A stretch of DNA of 64,000 nt. It comes from Halisarca cf. caerulea (Eukaryota; Porifera; Demospongiae; Chondrillida; Halisarcidae). The stretch spans positions 352,501-416,500 of the forward strand of contig CAUJGJ010000371.1 of assembly GCA_963170055.1 (NCBI GenBank), read 5' to 3'. The position numbers were made by a program, and so were the translations under genes. Within the stretch, counting starts at the first letter, position 1; every line of letters starts with the position of its first letter. Below the pieces are notes generated by a model. That model was not told the DNA's origin. It saw only the letters and a list, made by a program, of their open reading frames with translations, and did no database searches. Shown one piece after another: positions 1 through 36,736 of this stretch.

Positions 1-904
1 ACACACACACCTTGGGCACTTCTGCTGGCTAAACTCATGTGTGTGTGTAAAGGAGCCAATCTTGGCAGGGAAGTATTGTTTCGCTCCGTACGCTGTTGAC
101 TGTGGTCCTCATGTAACCCCCTGTCCACTGGTGGGAGGGGTGAAGAGGAGGGGGTGGAGTATACGGAAGCATTGGGTGTGGTATTATTATGTGTGACCCT
201 GGACGAACCAACAGGAACAGAAAGATGGCTTGCTGCTGGTGAGCGAGCTCGCTTGCGTTGGTTGATGAGTATGGTTATCCTATGTTGAAGGGCATCTATC
301 TGGTTCCGTTGCTCCTCCATCATTGCCTCCATCCTCGTCCTCTCCTGCTGAGTTGTTAAAATGAATTCTGACAGCTCAGACTTAAGTGCTCCCATACGCT
401 CATCAAAGTGCTTCCTCAATGCAGACACACACTTGTGATCTTGGAGTTTACTAGATATCAGTTCCAGATTGCAATCTTGACACCGCACAGAGCGATAGAG
501 ACACACTTGTACGTGGTCATTCAATTCTCCTCTTAGTACAGATACATTACACATCTCGTTGGGACAGAGAACTTCTTTGAAACGACATGATAAGAGGTGG
601 GATGACAGTTGGAACAGGGGCATCTCTTCACTACAACCGTTACTATGGAAACAACACTTTACCTTCAAAGAATACAGTTTTTCCCTCCAAACTCGATGGA
701 GCTGACGCAAGTTCGAATGACCTCCTATACCTTGCCGGCAAAGAGGGCAGGAGTTGTGGGCAGTAAGCCATGTTGTGATACAAGACTTACAAAACGCGTG
801 CTGACAAGTCTGTGTTTCGAGCGGATCTTCCAAGACTTCGGAACAAATCGTACAGATACAGTCACTGGGAATCGCGTCAATGAATAAACCGACATCAATC
901 CCCA
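1..904 (-). CDS. RING finger / TRAF-type zinc finger protein with coiled coil (C-terminus beyond window)
   Basis: One uninterrupted frame runs from an ATG at 904 to the window edge, about 301 codons without an intron or stop. Residues 16-57 form a C3HC4 RING (CxxC at the start, CxHxFCxxC in the middle, CPLC at the end). This is followed by two TRAF-type zinc-finger units (Cys/His pairs around residues 83-160). A charged, Gln-rich coiled coil covers about 165-215, then a Ser/Pro/Thr-rich low-complexity tail. The order RING, TRAF zinc fingers, coiled coil is that of NRDP1/RNF41 and TRAF-like E3 ubiquitin ligases, so E3 activity is likely. A C-terminal MATH/TRAF domain or other substrate domain, if present, is outside the window. 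I cannot say which family member it is. The 5' end faces the next gene, with 194 bp between the two start codons. Confidence 0.85.
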
Positions 905-1009
905 TTTTGCTCGCATTGAAGCAAGAAAAGACCACTCGCCTTTCCGTATGCGTTGACGTTCCCTCTGTGGTGCTCCTTACTACGCCCTCGGCCTACCTGC
1001 CCCACCCAC

Positions 1010-1017
1010 TCACGTGA
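1010..1017. promoter_or_regulatory. Palindromic E-box TCACGTGA in a divergent promoter
   Basis: The palindrome TCACGTGA lies between the divergent start codons at 904 (-) and 1099 (+). It contains the CACGTG E-box core and matches the centre of the CLEAR element bound by MiT/TFE factors in vertebrates. USF/MYC-type factors bind the same core. The regulatory role is inferred from position only. Confidence 0.4.
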
Positions 1018-1098
1018 TCACAAAGGGTGTTACCGTTACGGTATGTAGTCGATTGCTCAGAACTTACCCCAGCAGATACTGAAAGACGAGGGTTGAAT

Positions 1099-2463
1099 AT
1101 GTCGTGAGTGCCTGCTTGTATTGTTATGACCCGTATTTGTATGTCCTCTGTCGTATGAGAATCTACCACGTGTCCGTTCATTGAGTACACTGTTACTATG
1201 CTTTTTGTTGCTCATTTACAGAAGTTTAGGTGATATTTCTCTGTCCGAACGGGATATCATTCTAATGAGTGTGTGTATTGGAGCCGGTCTAGTGGTGCTG
1301 GTATTGTGTGGTGCTTGGATCTTCTTCTGCTGCGCTATGTACAAAGACAAGCAAACTCAGCAGAAGATCAGACAAAGATGGCGGGCAGCTACTCGCAGAG
1401 CTAGGAACGTTACGCGGGCTTTTAGCAGGAGAACACAAAGGGTAAGTGACACATTAGGTTATGCCGAGTACAATATTTTCTATTATTATGGTGATCTGTT
1501 TGTTGTTTGATTGCAGCGGAGAAGAAATCACGGACGGGACAGGGACGGGCGTGTAAGTGTATTCATAGGAAGCCATATTTAGCTCCAGGATGTTTTCAAC
1601 TTTTCTTGTTTTCTTATCCGATCATGATGTCATGGTAAACTGATACGTGCGCGTGTGTGTGCGTGTGCATGTGTGCATACGTGCATGTGTGTGGAATGGG
1701 CTGTTTGTATGGAGGGCTTGAGGAGTGTGTTTATACGCAGAGTTACAACGTAACCAGCCGTAGCTGTTTCCCTGATGCATTCTCACACACTCCATTTTCT
1801 GTGGACAAATATTACTACAAGTTACAGCATGAGGAGTGTATATTGTAGTGGTGCCCTTCCTAGTTTATATAGTTGGGTGTGGAACTTGGATGAAGGTGGG
1901 TGTGGGTCATGGGTGTGTTTGACATCCCACAGGTGCATCCAAGTCGCTCTAACCTGGGCCCCGAGTCAGAGACTACTTTTGTATCCAGCAATGAGGACAT
2001 CAACCATGAGATAATGCAGCAGTTGGAGCGAAGCAAGCAACAGCCTAACCACAGGAGTCTAGCAGCAATTTCCAACTCCAATAAAATCCAACAAGCACAG
2101 CAGCACAGAAGGGCGCCTAACAGGAACAACCTATACAGCAGTTATCAGGAGAGTGATGAAGAAGATATTGACAACATTAGCATGTTGCCAAGAGCCAACA
2201 TCTGTGAGCATTTGTACCTTCAGATTATCTGATATGTGTTCAGTCCATACCTGTCTCACTCAGCTGACGAACCCCCAGCTTATGCAAGTGTCTCAAATCT
2301 GAACAAATTCGAAAGTGATGTGTTCTACAATGCAGCAACTGCTCCCCCACTACCCCTACCTGGGGCAGTTTTACCCTCCCCCATTCGGATACCCAAGCCA
2401 GCTGGGAGACAAGAAACACACCATACTCCGTATAATCCCGAATACGTACAGAGGCGGTTTTAA
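1099..2463 (+). CDS. Single-pass membrane protein with cytoplasmic PPAY motif, unrecognised
   Basis: Five exons fit with consistent phases: 1099-1103, 1222-1441, 1517-1552, 1933-2203 and 2264-2463, giving 243 residues. The first coding exon is only ATGTC before a GTGAGT donor. After about 16 residues there is one hydrophobic segment (about residues 17-39) ending in a Cys-rich FFCC stretch. A strongly basic juxtamembrane stretch follows (many Arg, KIRQRW, TRRAR). The rest is polar, with an acidic patch (ESDEEDID) and a DEPPAYAS segment carrying a PPxY WW-domain ligand. There is no signal peptide, so the expected topology is N-terminus outside and tail inside (type III). I do not recognise the family. 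PPxY tails of this kind commonly recruit NEDD4-type ligases, but that is inference. Start is moderately sure because it relies on the 5-nt exon. Confidence 0.65.
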
Positions 2464-2615
2464 TTATTCTGATATCATTAAGTTATTTTTAGCACATACA
2501 AAAATGGCCGCCCCTGTGATCACTTAGGTCACGAGAAAGGCACATGACAGCATAGGCCATAGATCGAGCCATAGATGACTGTTGGTGTCATTTGAGTCGA
2601 CAAGGAAGCGATGCT

Positions 2616-3794
2616 ATGGCGAAGCAAAATAAGGTTTGTACGTCCTTATAATGCGATATCAATTTGTTATTACCTCCTTGTACTTATCATAGACAAAGAG
2701 GAATAGATCTGGACAATTGGACATTTTAAAATATTCTGTGTTATCTGGGACAAGTTCGTGGAAAACCTACAATTTTGAAATTTTAGGGAACGTATATTTT
2801 ATCCAGCACAACTCCAAGAAGGTTAGCTGAACTGCCAAAGTATTCGAGTGGCAGTAGTGGTTAACGTTTACTTGATAAGCGAAGACTGGCTAATGTATAT
2901 TAAGGTAAAGGGGGGTAATTTGGAACAGCGGGTAATTTGGAACAGTCAGGCCAAAAGCAGTGTCAGCCACAAGTAACATCCATTATTTCTCGTCTGTGTT
3001 GTCTCCCGTGAAAGGGGAGTTTGGCAGTAGCAAGGATGGTTGGGTAACTTAACCACAGCAAAAGTTACAGGCCCTGTTCCAAATTACCAGCGTGTTCCAA
3101 TTTCCCCCCCTTTACCTTATGTATACAGGCTGAGTCGAGCTGAGTAGTGTATGTGTACATGTTTGGACTCTGAGTGCTAGTTTCACAGCTCCCTCCCTTC
3201 CTTCCTTCTCCCTACTTAGCACAATAAGCCAAAGGACATTGTTGTTCTTTCGGAGATCTCCAAACTGGAGCGGAGTATGGAGGATAGCCGAGTGTTCACT
3301 GTCTGTTTCACTGGTTTGAGACGGAGCTGGACTTTACGAGCGTCTTCTAAAGTGTGTGGGGGTGCATGTGTGTGTGTGTGTGTTTACTGTCAGTAGTTGA
3401 ATTCTCTCTGTTTCCTTGCACTGATTTCAAGGAAGAGAAGGGAAAGTGGATGGAAGCACTGGTACCTGGTTCTTACCGTCCAGAGGATAGAGAGGTAGGG
3501 GGTCTTATTATCGTGTTACCATAGATAATATAAAACGTTTTATATAATCTATGGTGTTACCATGGCTACTCCCCACCACTGCTGTGTGTCCTCATGCCCA
3601 GACCATGTGCATGTCTTTACATCTGCAAGTGATCATTTGTTCCTTGTTTCCTGCAGGACGTGCCCCTTCCCGCCCCCGAAGTGGTCAGTTCAGCTCCACC
3701 CCTTACAACACCTGCTGTCCAACATGGAGTTGTAAACCCACCCCCTTACCCTGAGGCCCAATTCTACCCTCAACTCCCTACCAACTACCACTGA
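2616..3794 (+). CDS. Small PH-domain protein with C-terminal PPPY motif
   Basis: Exons 2616-2633, 2693-2821, 3220-3351, 3432-3494 and 3657-3794 join in phase to 159 residues. The PH domain fills about residues 10-112. It opens with a SGQLDILKY strand and a W-K-T-Y pair. It closes with the typical C-terminal helix preceded by WTLRASSKEEKGKW, whose Trp is the conserved PH Trp. The last 45 residues are Pro-rich, with NPPPYPEAQF giving a PPxY WW ligand. The protein is probably a cytosolic phosphoinositide- or protein-binding adaptor, with ligand unknown. The gene lies 152 bp downstream of the PPAY membrane protein on the same strand. Its stop is 175 bp from the convergent VPS11 stop. Intron 2 carries an inverted-repeat element. 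Exon 1 (MAKQNK) is the least certain part. Confidence 0.75.
2901..3120. mobile_element. MITE-like inverted-repeat element in the PH-gene intron 2
   Basis: About 220 bp bounded by imperfect terminal inverted repeats. The left end reads taaggtaaaggggggtaatt and contains ggaacag twice. The right end is its complement, containing ctgttccaaattacc and ending ctttacctta. The flanks carry TATA-like sequence on both sides, so a TA target duplication is possible. It has no coding capacity. This is a non-autonomous DNA-transposon signature and the superfamily is unknown. Confidence 0.6.
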
Positions 3795-3969
3795 TTGACT
3801 GGCTACTTTTATAAATGTTACCTGTAGCGCATGCACATCTCATTGTATCATATCATGTTATTAATTTTCACACAACAATTTCATGTCACCAGATAAAGGG
3901 ATTCTCTCAATACTTTGAGAAAAAATCATTAATTTCCCATTGCCTCCTGTTGATCTCTGCCCCTCCCTC

Positions 3970-15866
<11,897 letters not shown>

Positions 15867-15874
15867 TTTAATCG

Positions 15875-15882
15875 TCACGTGA
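15875..15882. promoter_or_regulatory. TCACGTGA (CLEAR-like) box at the VPS11 start
   Basis: GTCACGTGA ends 9 bp upstream of the VPS11 ATG on the minus strand. Its core equals the TFEB/TFE3 CLEAR element known to drive lysosomal genes in vertebrates, which suits VPS11. Binding is inferred from the sequence only. Confidence 0.5.
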
Positions 15883-15976
15883 GCCAATATCTAGTTCAAA
15901 TTCCATTCCCATATCAATGAAACGAAACTCAAAATTAAACAGTACATTCACAATAAATTGGCAGAAAAGGCTTTGT

Positions 15977-17777
15977 TCATTTCTTCCCGGCTTCATCCTC
16001 CTTTGCGAATTGTTTAAGAAGCTCTTCTCTCTTTGCTTTAAGTCTCTCTTCTTTTCTCCTTCTTGCATCTTTAACCCTCTGCCTCCTAGCTTCAGCCTGG
16101 TCACTGTAAGGGAGGGAGGCAAGGTAAGGAAGGGGGTATTGCACACGCACGCACGCACAATGTAAACAGATATAAATACAGCGTAGTTGACCAGATAAAA
16201 CAAAAGCTCTGTTTGGACTTACGCAAGTTGCTTGGATCTTTGGTTCTCTGCTTTCTTCTTGTGTATGTATTCCATCAAAACCCTCTTGTTCTTAAAGACA
16301 TTACCTTTAGATCTCATGTACAGAGCATGATACCTGGAACAAATGAAAATCACTCTCACCAGATATGTACAGACACAATTACAAAATCCCAACATGTGGG
16401 TAGATGATAGAGGTCCACTCAGTACAGTCTACAATGATGGGGAGATCTCAACATGTGGGTAGATGATAGAGGTCCACTCAGTACAGTCTACAATGATGGG
16501 GAGATCTCAACATGTGGGTAGACTATAGAGGTCCACTCAGAACAGTCTACAGTGACAGAAACTTCTGGTGAAGATGACTCCTCACCTCATTCCATCACTG
16601 AAGGCTCAGCAGTATCACTAGAAAGAGCAAATGTCAAAAAAGCAGACAAAAGGACTGCTAACAGTCACAGCTTATGCCAGGTGAAGGCAAATACAGAAGA
16701 ACCTTCTTCGGGCAAACTCACGGGACCACTCCTAAACATTCATCTCAAGAGAATTTCATCTTATCAGAACTTAACTCCATACCAAATTTTACCCTATCAA
16801 AGATATTTCATCTTAAGAGGAACTTCACTTCAAGAGTTTGCCTTGAGAGGGATTTACTGCACAACATTTGGAATCTTACTACAACTTATCCAAGGGGAAC
16901 TGAGGATTGTTCACTACACCAGAAATTCACCATAACCGGTTAAACTCACAGTATAATAACTGCAATACAAGAATTTACTCACTACTATAATATCACATTC
17001 TCTTAAAAATTGGCACAAAAATTTCATCATCCTTGGAGTTGTGTCAAAAACACCTCTAAAATTTGATGAAATGGCCATTTTCTACAGCTTTGTCGTGCTC
17101 TCCAATATTTTGCTTTCCATCTTTTCAACAGAAGACAAACTTTTAAAGCGGGTTCAAGTTTCGTAATTCTAACAGTGATTCTTCTTCCTGTGCTTTGGAT
17201 TGAGTATTTGCTATTTTCGTTCTGTCGGAGTAGGCCTACCGTCCAGTGCAACCAAGAAAATGGCGGCTACAGCAAAACAAAGTGCTCAGATATCCCTCAA
17301 ACTCATAAATCATACACCAAAGAGCTACGAAAAGCCCTTCAAAGTTCTTTTCACTATACTTAAGGACTATTTAAAGTATTATAACATTATGAAATAGCCA
17401 AACTCTACAATTTCGTCGCTCTCTAAGTATTCGTCATTTGACTTAAAAGTTTCATCAGCCATTCTGAAAGGTGAGAAAACAACTCTAAATTCCCTCATCA
17501 GAAGAATCTTTTGTGGAACTAGGTGTGACGGATTTTTAGAGAATATACAATATATGCAGCATTCACTGTGAGATTAGTCTATAACATGGTTCACTACAAA
17601 AACACAAGCCATGCGCACATGTACACACAGACACTCACAAACCATGCGCACATGTACACACAGACACTCACAAACCATGCGCACATGTACACACAGACAC
17701 ATACAAACCATGCGCACATGTACACACAGGCACTCACAAACCATGCGCACATGTACACACAGACACTTACAAACCAT

Positions 17778-17840
<63 letters not shown>

Positions 17841-18610
17841 ATGCGTACATGTACACACAGATACTCACATGTGATTATCGATCTTCTTGGTCTCTCTATA
17901 CTTCCTCAATAATCGCCGTAATATTCTTTGTCTCCTCATCCAAATGACCTTCTGCGGCATCCTAGCATTGGCAGTTCCCTTTCTCTTCCCATACCCACTG
18001 TGACGACCCTTCTTCTTGGCTGCCAAAGCTCGAAGGACACGAGATCTGGAGTGAATAACTTGAGGTTTCCGTATGATCAGGCCATCCTTGATGAGCTTGC
18101 GAATGTTCTGCCCTGTGTGTGTGTGTGGGGGGGGGGGGGGGGGGGATATCTATAAAGCACATGTGGGTTGCTAGCATCTCGACATGGTACACATTCGATG
18201 GTGAAAAAAGTGCTAACTGGTAAAAATCCCACAGAAAGTGGTCACAGTGGATGCAGTACAACTCCACTGATATCCTCACAACTAAAGCAAATACCCTTGG
18301 CATGTATGCTCACAATATTCACAATAGCCCTTCACAGACATCAAAATTGAAGATGATCTGTCAAGCCTTACTCGAGTTGGCGTTGGAAATTTCTGCTGAC
18401 TCATTCGGGTCCAGCCATACTTTTCTTTTGCCGCACTTCATTACGCTGGAGGCCAGCCGCTTCTGAAGCCTGAGGTTACTGCATACATAAGAAAGGAATG
18501 AAGAACAGACTATATCAAAATAGTTTGAAATGACTGTATAAGTCTCTAAAAGAGAACAAAAGATCCATATTAGTTCGATAATGTGACTAAAAACTAGTTA
18601 CAAACCTCAT
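15977..18610 (-). CDS. RPL19: 60S ribosomal protein L19 (eL19)
   Basis: Five coding exons, in transcript order 18606-18610, 18372-18478, 17869-18112, 16223-16333 and 15977-16103, join in phase to 197 residues (human 196). Family landmarks are [11 protein letters not shown] near the start, [28 protein letters not shown], the basic [20 protein letters not shown] loop, [17 protein letters not shown], and the long basic C-terminal helix ending KEDEAGKK. The first coding exon is just ATGAG. It is a structural component of the large ribosomal subunit, binding rRNA and spanning to the small subunit. The start lies 80 bp from the divergent LAMP-like start, implying a shared promoter. Intron 3 (16334-17868) carries two tandem arrays and no other recognisable gene. 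Confidence 0.98.
16391..16560. repeat. 59-bp tandem repeat, three copies
   Basis: Three copies of a 59-bp unit containing CAACATGTGGGTAGATGATA in RPL19 intron 3. The third copy is diverged at its end. Confidence 0.85.
17605..17850. repeat. 33-bp minisatellite plus (CA)n
   Basis: Six copies of a 33-bp unit (ACCATGCGCACATGTACACA then CAGACACTCACAA), followed by a pure (CA)n tract at 17784-17839 and one more partial unit. It abuts the RPL19 exon 3 donor. Confidence 0.9.
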
Positions 18611-18649
18611 GTTCTCTGTCCTATTGCACCATGTGATGAAACCCTCCAC

Positions 18650-18661
18650 TGCGCATGCTCA
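18650..18661. promoter_or_regulatory. NRF1-like site TGCGCATGCTCA in the RPL19/LAMP divergent promoter
   Basis: TGCGCATGCTCA sits in the 80-bp interval between the RPL19 ATG (18610, -) and the LAMP-like ATG (18691, +). It is close to the palindromic NRF1 consensus (GCGCATGCGC), a motif frequent in bidirectional housekeeping promoters. The function is inferred. Confidence 0.4.
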
Positions 18662-18690
18662 GTAAAACGTGATATTTATTGTGCAATCCA

Positions 18691-19440
18691 ATGAAGATGT
18701 CTTCTTGTTCTGCTTTGACAGCAATTTTTATCTCGAGTATTTTGTCAATGCCAGCGTCTTTGACAGCGAAAGCCCACCGCTATGAGTATAAAAGTAGTGG
18801 AAACGTAACATTTATCTTCGAAGGAAAAGTGACTGTCGATGTTACCTACCCGGCTGAAAACGCACCGAAGACTGCAAAGCTCACTATGCCTCCTCCGCGC
18901 GAGGTTGAAATCACTCAAGATTTACTCGACGCCAATGCCACATTGAGCGACATGTTGACCAACATCTCCTGGACTGATAGCAATTTCACCATGCAGTTCA
19001 TCAACCATGCTGACTACGACTCCCAAGAGTGGTGGATTAGCGAGGTCTTGTTCGCCTACAACGCTACTCCACCGATCGTTGGCTCCACACTACCCAAAGG
19101 AGTCGTCAGTCAGACATACTCCAAATTGTATACCTCGGACATGCACCAGCCTTACCAATGTAACTCTGTCCATTTTAGTCTTTATGGATCTCAACCTCAA
19201 AGCTACGCTACGATCAGGATCGAAGGGTTCAAATTACAAGCATTCGAGTTTTCCAACAACACGTTTGGGGCAGACGCCAACATCTGCATTGAGCCTCTGC
19301 CTGACACGACACAGATCATTCTCCCAGTGGTGATCGGTGGAGTTCTGCTGTTGCTTGCAGTCATGTCACTTACGGCTTACATTGTTGGCTGCTGGTGCAG
19401 TAGGCGAAAGAAACCAGTGACGTATCAAGTACTACAGTGA
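18691..19440 (+). CDS. LAMP-like lysosomal/endosomal type I membrane glycoprotein, intronless
   Basis: A single open exon of 249 residues from ATG 18691 to TGA 19438-19440. An upstream in-frame TTG is not a start. There is a signal peptide in the first 27 residues or so (LTAIFISSILSMPASLTAKA). The lumenal domain has several N-glycosylation sequons (NVT, NAT, NIS, NFT, NNT), and a late segment (YQCNSVHFSLYG, LQAFEFSNNTFG, CIEPLP) resembles the C-terminal part of a LAMP domain. A 25-residue transmembrane helix follows at about 211-235. The short basic tail ends TYQVLQ, carrying a YxxΦ sorting signal (YQVL) as in LAMPs, though one residue from the very end. Few lumenal cysteines are present compared with vertebrate LAMPs. 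It is probably sorted to lysosomes through adaptor complexes. Family assignment is moderately sure. Convergent with the ABHD3-like gene downstream. Confidence 0.75.
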   Translation: MKMSSCSALTAIFISSILSMPASLTAKAHRYEYKSSGNVTFIFEGKVTVDVTYPAENAPKTAKLTMPPPREVEITQDLLDANATLSDMLTNISWTDSNFTMQFINHADYDSQEWWISEVLFAYNATPPIVGSTLPKGVVSQTYSKLYTSDMHQPYQCNSVHFSLYGSQPQSYATIRIEGFKLQAFEFSNNTFGADANICIEPLPDTTQIILPVVIGGVLLLLAVMSLTAYIVGCWCSRRKKPVTYQVLQ

Positions 19441-20769
19441 TGGGACACCATCTCGTCCGCTCCAAACTAATCCCTTGTCTCATTGGTCGATGTTATGTAC
19501 TATCCATTTCTGTAAATACTATTTGTTTGTTCAACCGTAAACGTACACAGGTTGTGGCATGAGTTATTACAGCACCTTTATTTTTGGAAGATTGTTACAA
19601 TTACTTTCTGTATGATTTCTTGTAAGATTAAATGATCACTGTATCATCCTGTATTTAATTGAGTTTTAAATTAGTAATGACTTTTATTAATTTTTTGTAT
19701 TATAATTGCACCCTCTCCATGTTTACGTGTGAGCACTAATCATTGTATTTTGCTTACTGAAATTTTGTAATTATTGTCTGCATGCATGCATGCATGGTTT
19801 TCCAGTACACCACAACCACGTACCCACCTCTGCCCGAGTCGACTGGTGTAGAACCAGCTGACCCTTTGCCCAAGTCGACTGGTGTAGAACCAGCTGACCC
19901 TTTGCCCGAGTCGACTGGTGTAGAACTAGCTGACCCTTTAAATTCTGCCATATCAATGGGTGGGAGAAAGGGTCTGGTATGGTTGTGCATCACTTTCCGT
20001 ACCTGGTAGGCGGAGTCAGCAAAGACCAATTGCAAATACAAACAAATTGCATGTGAAATGTGAAGCGAATCAATGGAGTCATCACCCTTGGCCGAGCACA
20101 GCTATATAGTTTGATCTGAGTGCCCCATACAAGACCCTTTCTCCCACTCATTTATATGGTGGCAAGGGTCGACTATGCCCGACTCCACACTCCACACTGG
20201 GACAGGTTTCAGCTGTAGTTACTTTCCAAACTAGAGAATGTGTGCTTGCAATTGGTTAACATAATTACAATGAGCTACGCATTTTCTTGCATTAATCATA
20301 TATTATGCATTAGATTTCATATTATAGATTTATCAAAACATGCAAGCAGGACTCCAATCAAGTAATTGCAATGGATGGGACGAAAGCTAAGGAGAAAGAA
20401 CCCATGTAAGTGTGGCCTCATTCAAGATCATGTGTAGCCAGAAAATCACTTCTTTGTCAAAATCTACTCAATAGAAGGAATTAGGATGGGTATAGTGGGG
20501 AATGTAGAGCAACGCAGAGGGGTGTGTGTGGGGGGGGGGGGGTGTCCATGCAGTTGTCAAACAATAGCAGACTGATGGTCCAATTTGAGGGACACAGTTA
20601 GCAGATGACAGACATCCATATTTGCACAAATAGAATTATTTACAAGTACAAGTAAAATCAAAGTTAGCAGACATGCATGATCATGGAATGACAATGAAGA
20701 CCTTTGATTAAGGACGTAGTTGTGGGGGCGGCAATAAAAGAGATTCATTTTAAAATAACATTTATGTTT
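19441..20769. other. Intergenic region with 37-bp repeats and an inverted-repeat element
   Basis: Between the LAMP-like stop and the convergent ABHD3-like stop I see no gene. AT-rich 3' sequence is followed by three copies of a 37-bp unit (CCGAGTCGACTGGTGTAGAA) at about 19825-19935. Next is an inverted pair (GGGAGAAAGGGTCTGGTATGG near 19962 and its complement near 20125-20150) that suggests a short foldback element at roughly 19930-20190. A poly-G run sits near 20530. A small ATG frame at 20373 ends after 12 codons. Confidence 0.6.
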
Positions 20770-26133
<5,364 letters not shown>

Positions 26134-26572
26134 TCTCTTTTCCTTTCGATCCACACTTTCCGATCGTTCATAAAATACCTCGAAATGCACTTCCCCCCGA
26201 TAGGACTCTTAAAATAAAGGATCCATTCCGTCTTTCAACCATTCATAAAGGGGGCGTGGCTTCCGGCACCTGCCGCGCGGCTTCGGCTACATCACAGCAA
26301 ACGCTCATTCCTCAACACCTATCAACACACAGTCCAATGCAGTCCCACTCAAGTGATACAGACTCACAAGACATAAACACTGCATACAAGAACTGCGCAC
26401 AAACGCCACACAAGTACCACACACAAGCACCACACACAAGAACCACACACAAGCACCACACACAAGAACCACACACAAGAACCACACACAAGTACCACAC
26501 ACAAGTACCACACACAAGCACCACACACAAACACTGCACACAAGCACCACACACAAGCACCACACACAAGTG
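26134..26572. other. Intergenic gap with ACAAGCACCACAC minisatellite
   Basis: This separates the ABHD3-like start from the EXTL3-like stop. The part nearest the ABHD3-like ATG is promoter-proximal unique sequence. From about 26395 to 26575 there is an array of roughly 13-15-bp units of the form ACACAAGCACCAC running into the EXTL3-like 3' end. I see no gene. Confidence 0.8.
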
Positions 26573-30830
<4,258 letters not shown>

Positions 30831-30967
30831 TTTCCTTTCAAATCAAGTCTGCTTTGCAAGAAATTAATTGCCGCCATATTACAGATCTCCCCAAAGCGCT
30901 GTTCACAAACTAAAATTCATAAAGGTATACTGGAAACGGAAACCGTGCACCCTACCTCCCCGCCATA

Positions 30968-31605
30968 TACCGTATGGACCGAAACTTTCGCGGTACTAAA
31001 CTTTCGCGCTTTTCGCGGATCAGTGGCCATCCGCGAAAAGTATAATCCGCGAAAATCAACATTGTCTTCTTTCTTGTGGAGTCAAAATGGCCGGCGGCAC
31101 ACGGATTGCACAATACCGCGTCAGAGCACCTTTGTTCCATTGACTATTTTCCTTGATCGTGAGCGCACAGCAGCAACGTTCTAAGATTCATTTGTGTTGT
31201 CTTGCCATTCCAGACAATTTTCGTTCGTTTTACTACCGCTCTATCGACCCTACGCTACTTCAACAAGAACTCTACACGAGATTCATCGGCTACGGATGGT
31301 CAATCGTCGCATCCAATATCCCTTCACTGGAGGACGTTTTACCTGGTTCTACCGCACAGGCAGTATGCGATGAACTCTCAAAAGACAGAAGCAATAAATT
31401 AACAATAACTATGTTGCTAATGTCGGCGGACTTCTTCATCAGTTGTCTCAGCGGCCATTTTTATTGAATAAATTATACATAGGATGCTATGCTGTCCGCG
31501 AAATTTTCCTCAAAGTTGGCAACCGCGAAAGTTTAAACCGCGAAAATCCTCAAACTTTTGCAAACGCGAAAGTTTAGTACCGCGAAAGTTTCGGTCCATA
31601 CGGTA
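30968..31605. mobile_element. 638-bp TIR element with TACCGTATGGACCGAAACTT ends
   Basis: The left end TACCGTATGGACCGAAACTT, followed by TCGCGGTACTAAACTTTCGC, is repeated inverted at the right end, finishing GTCCATACGGTA at 31605. Further inverted copies of the GCGAAA words lie inside. The interior holds a plus-strand open frame of about 100 codons (31153-31467) that I do not recognise. It may be chance or a captured fragment. It fills most of the interval between the EXTL3-like start (30830) and the first SLCO stop (31945), where I see no other gene. Confidence 0.75.
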
Positions 31606-31944
31606 GAGGAGGGGAATGTATTTGAATGCGGTGTAGAAGTACTAGTGTCGTTCCAGCTCCAGTAAACAGTACGTACTAGCAACAATGGTGCACGCCCACT
31701 GTTGTTCAGGCGCCAAAATTGTGCTGGACTGTAGACCATCCCATAATAAACAGATATAGAACAAGCCCATGCAATCAATATAATATTATGACATTGTCTT
31801 GTCAATAAAATGAATTCCCTTTAATGAGCATTTAATTTCCATTAATTTGCTACTCGTTAAATTTCCAAAACTAATCACATCAGAAGTATAATGTAAAAAG
31901 GCAATCCGTGAACAACATTCATTAGTGCTGGGATAAATTAAGTG

Positions 31945-36736
<4,792 letters not shown>

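Noticed and set aside
609..916. Short frames opposite or offset to the RING gene
   Set aside because: They are shadows of the RING/TRAF zinc-finger coding frame, which explains all Cys/His spacing.
20373..20415. Possible short plus-strand start exon (MDGTKAKEKEPM)
   Set aside because: The frame stops after 12 codons, and no downstream plus-strand exon matches the ATGTAAGTG donor before the convergent ABHD3-like gene.
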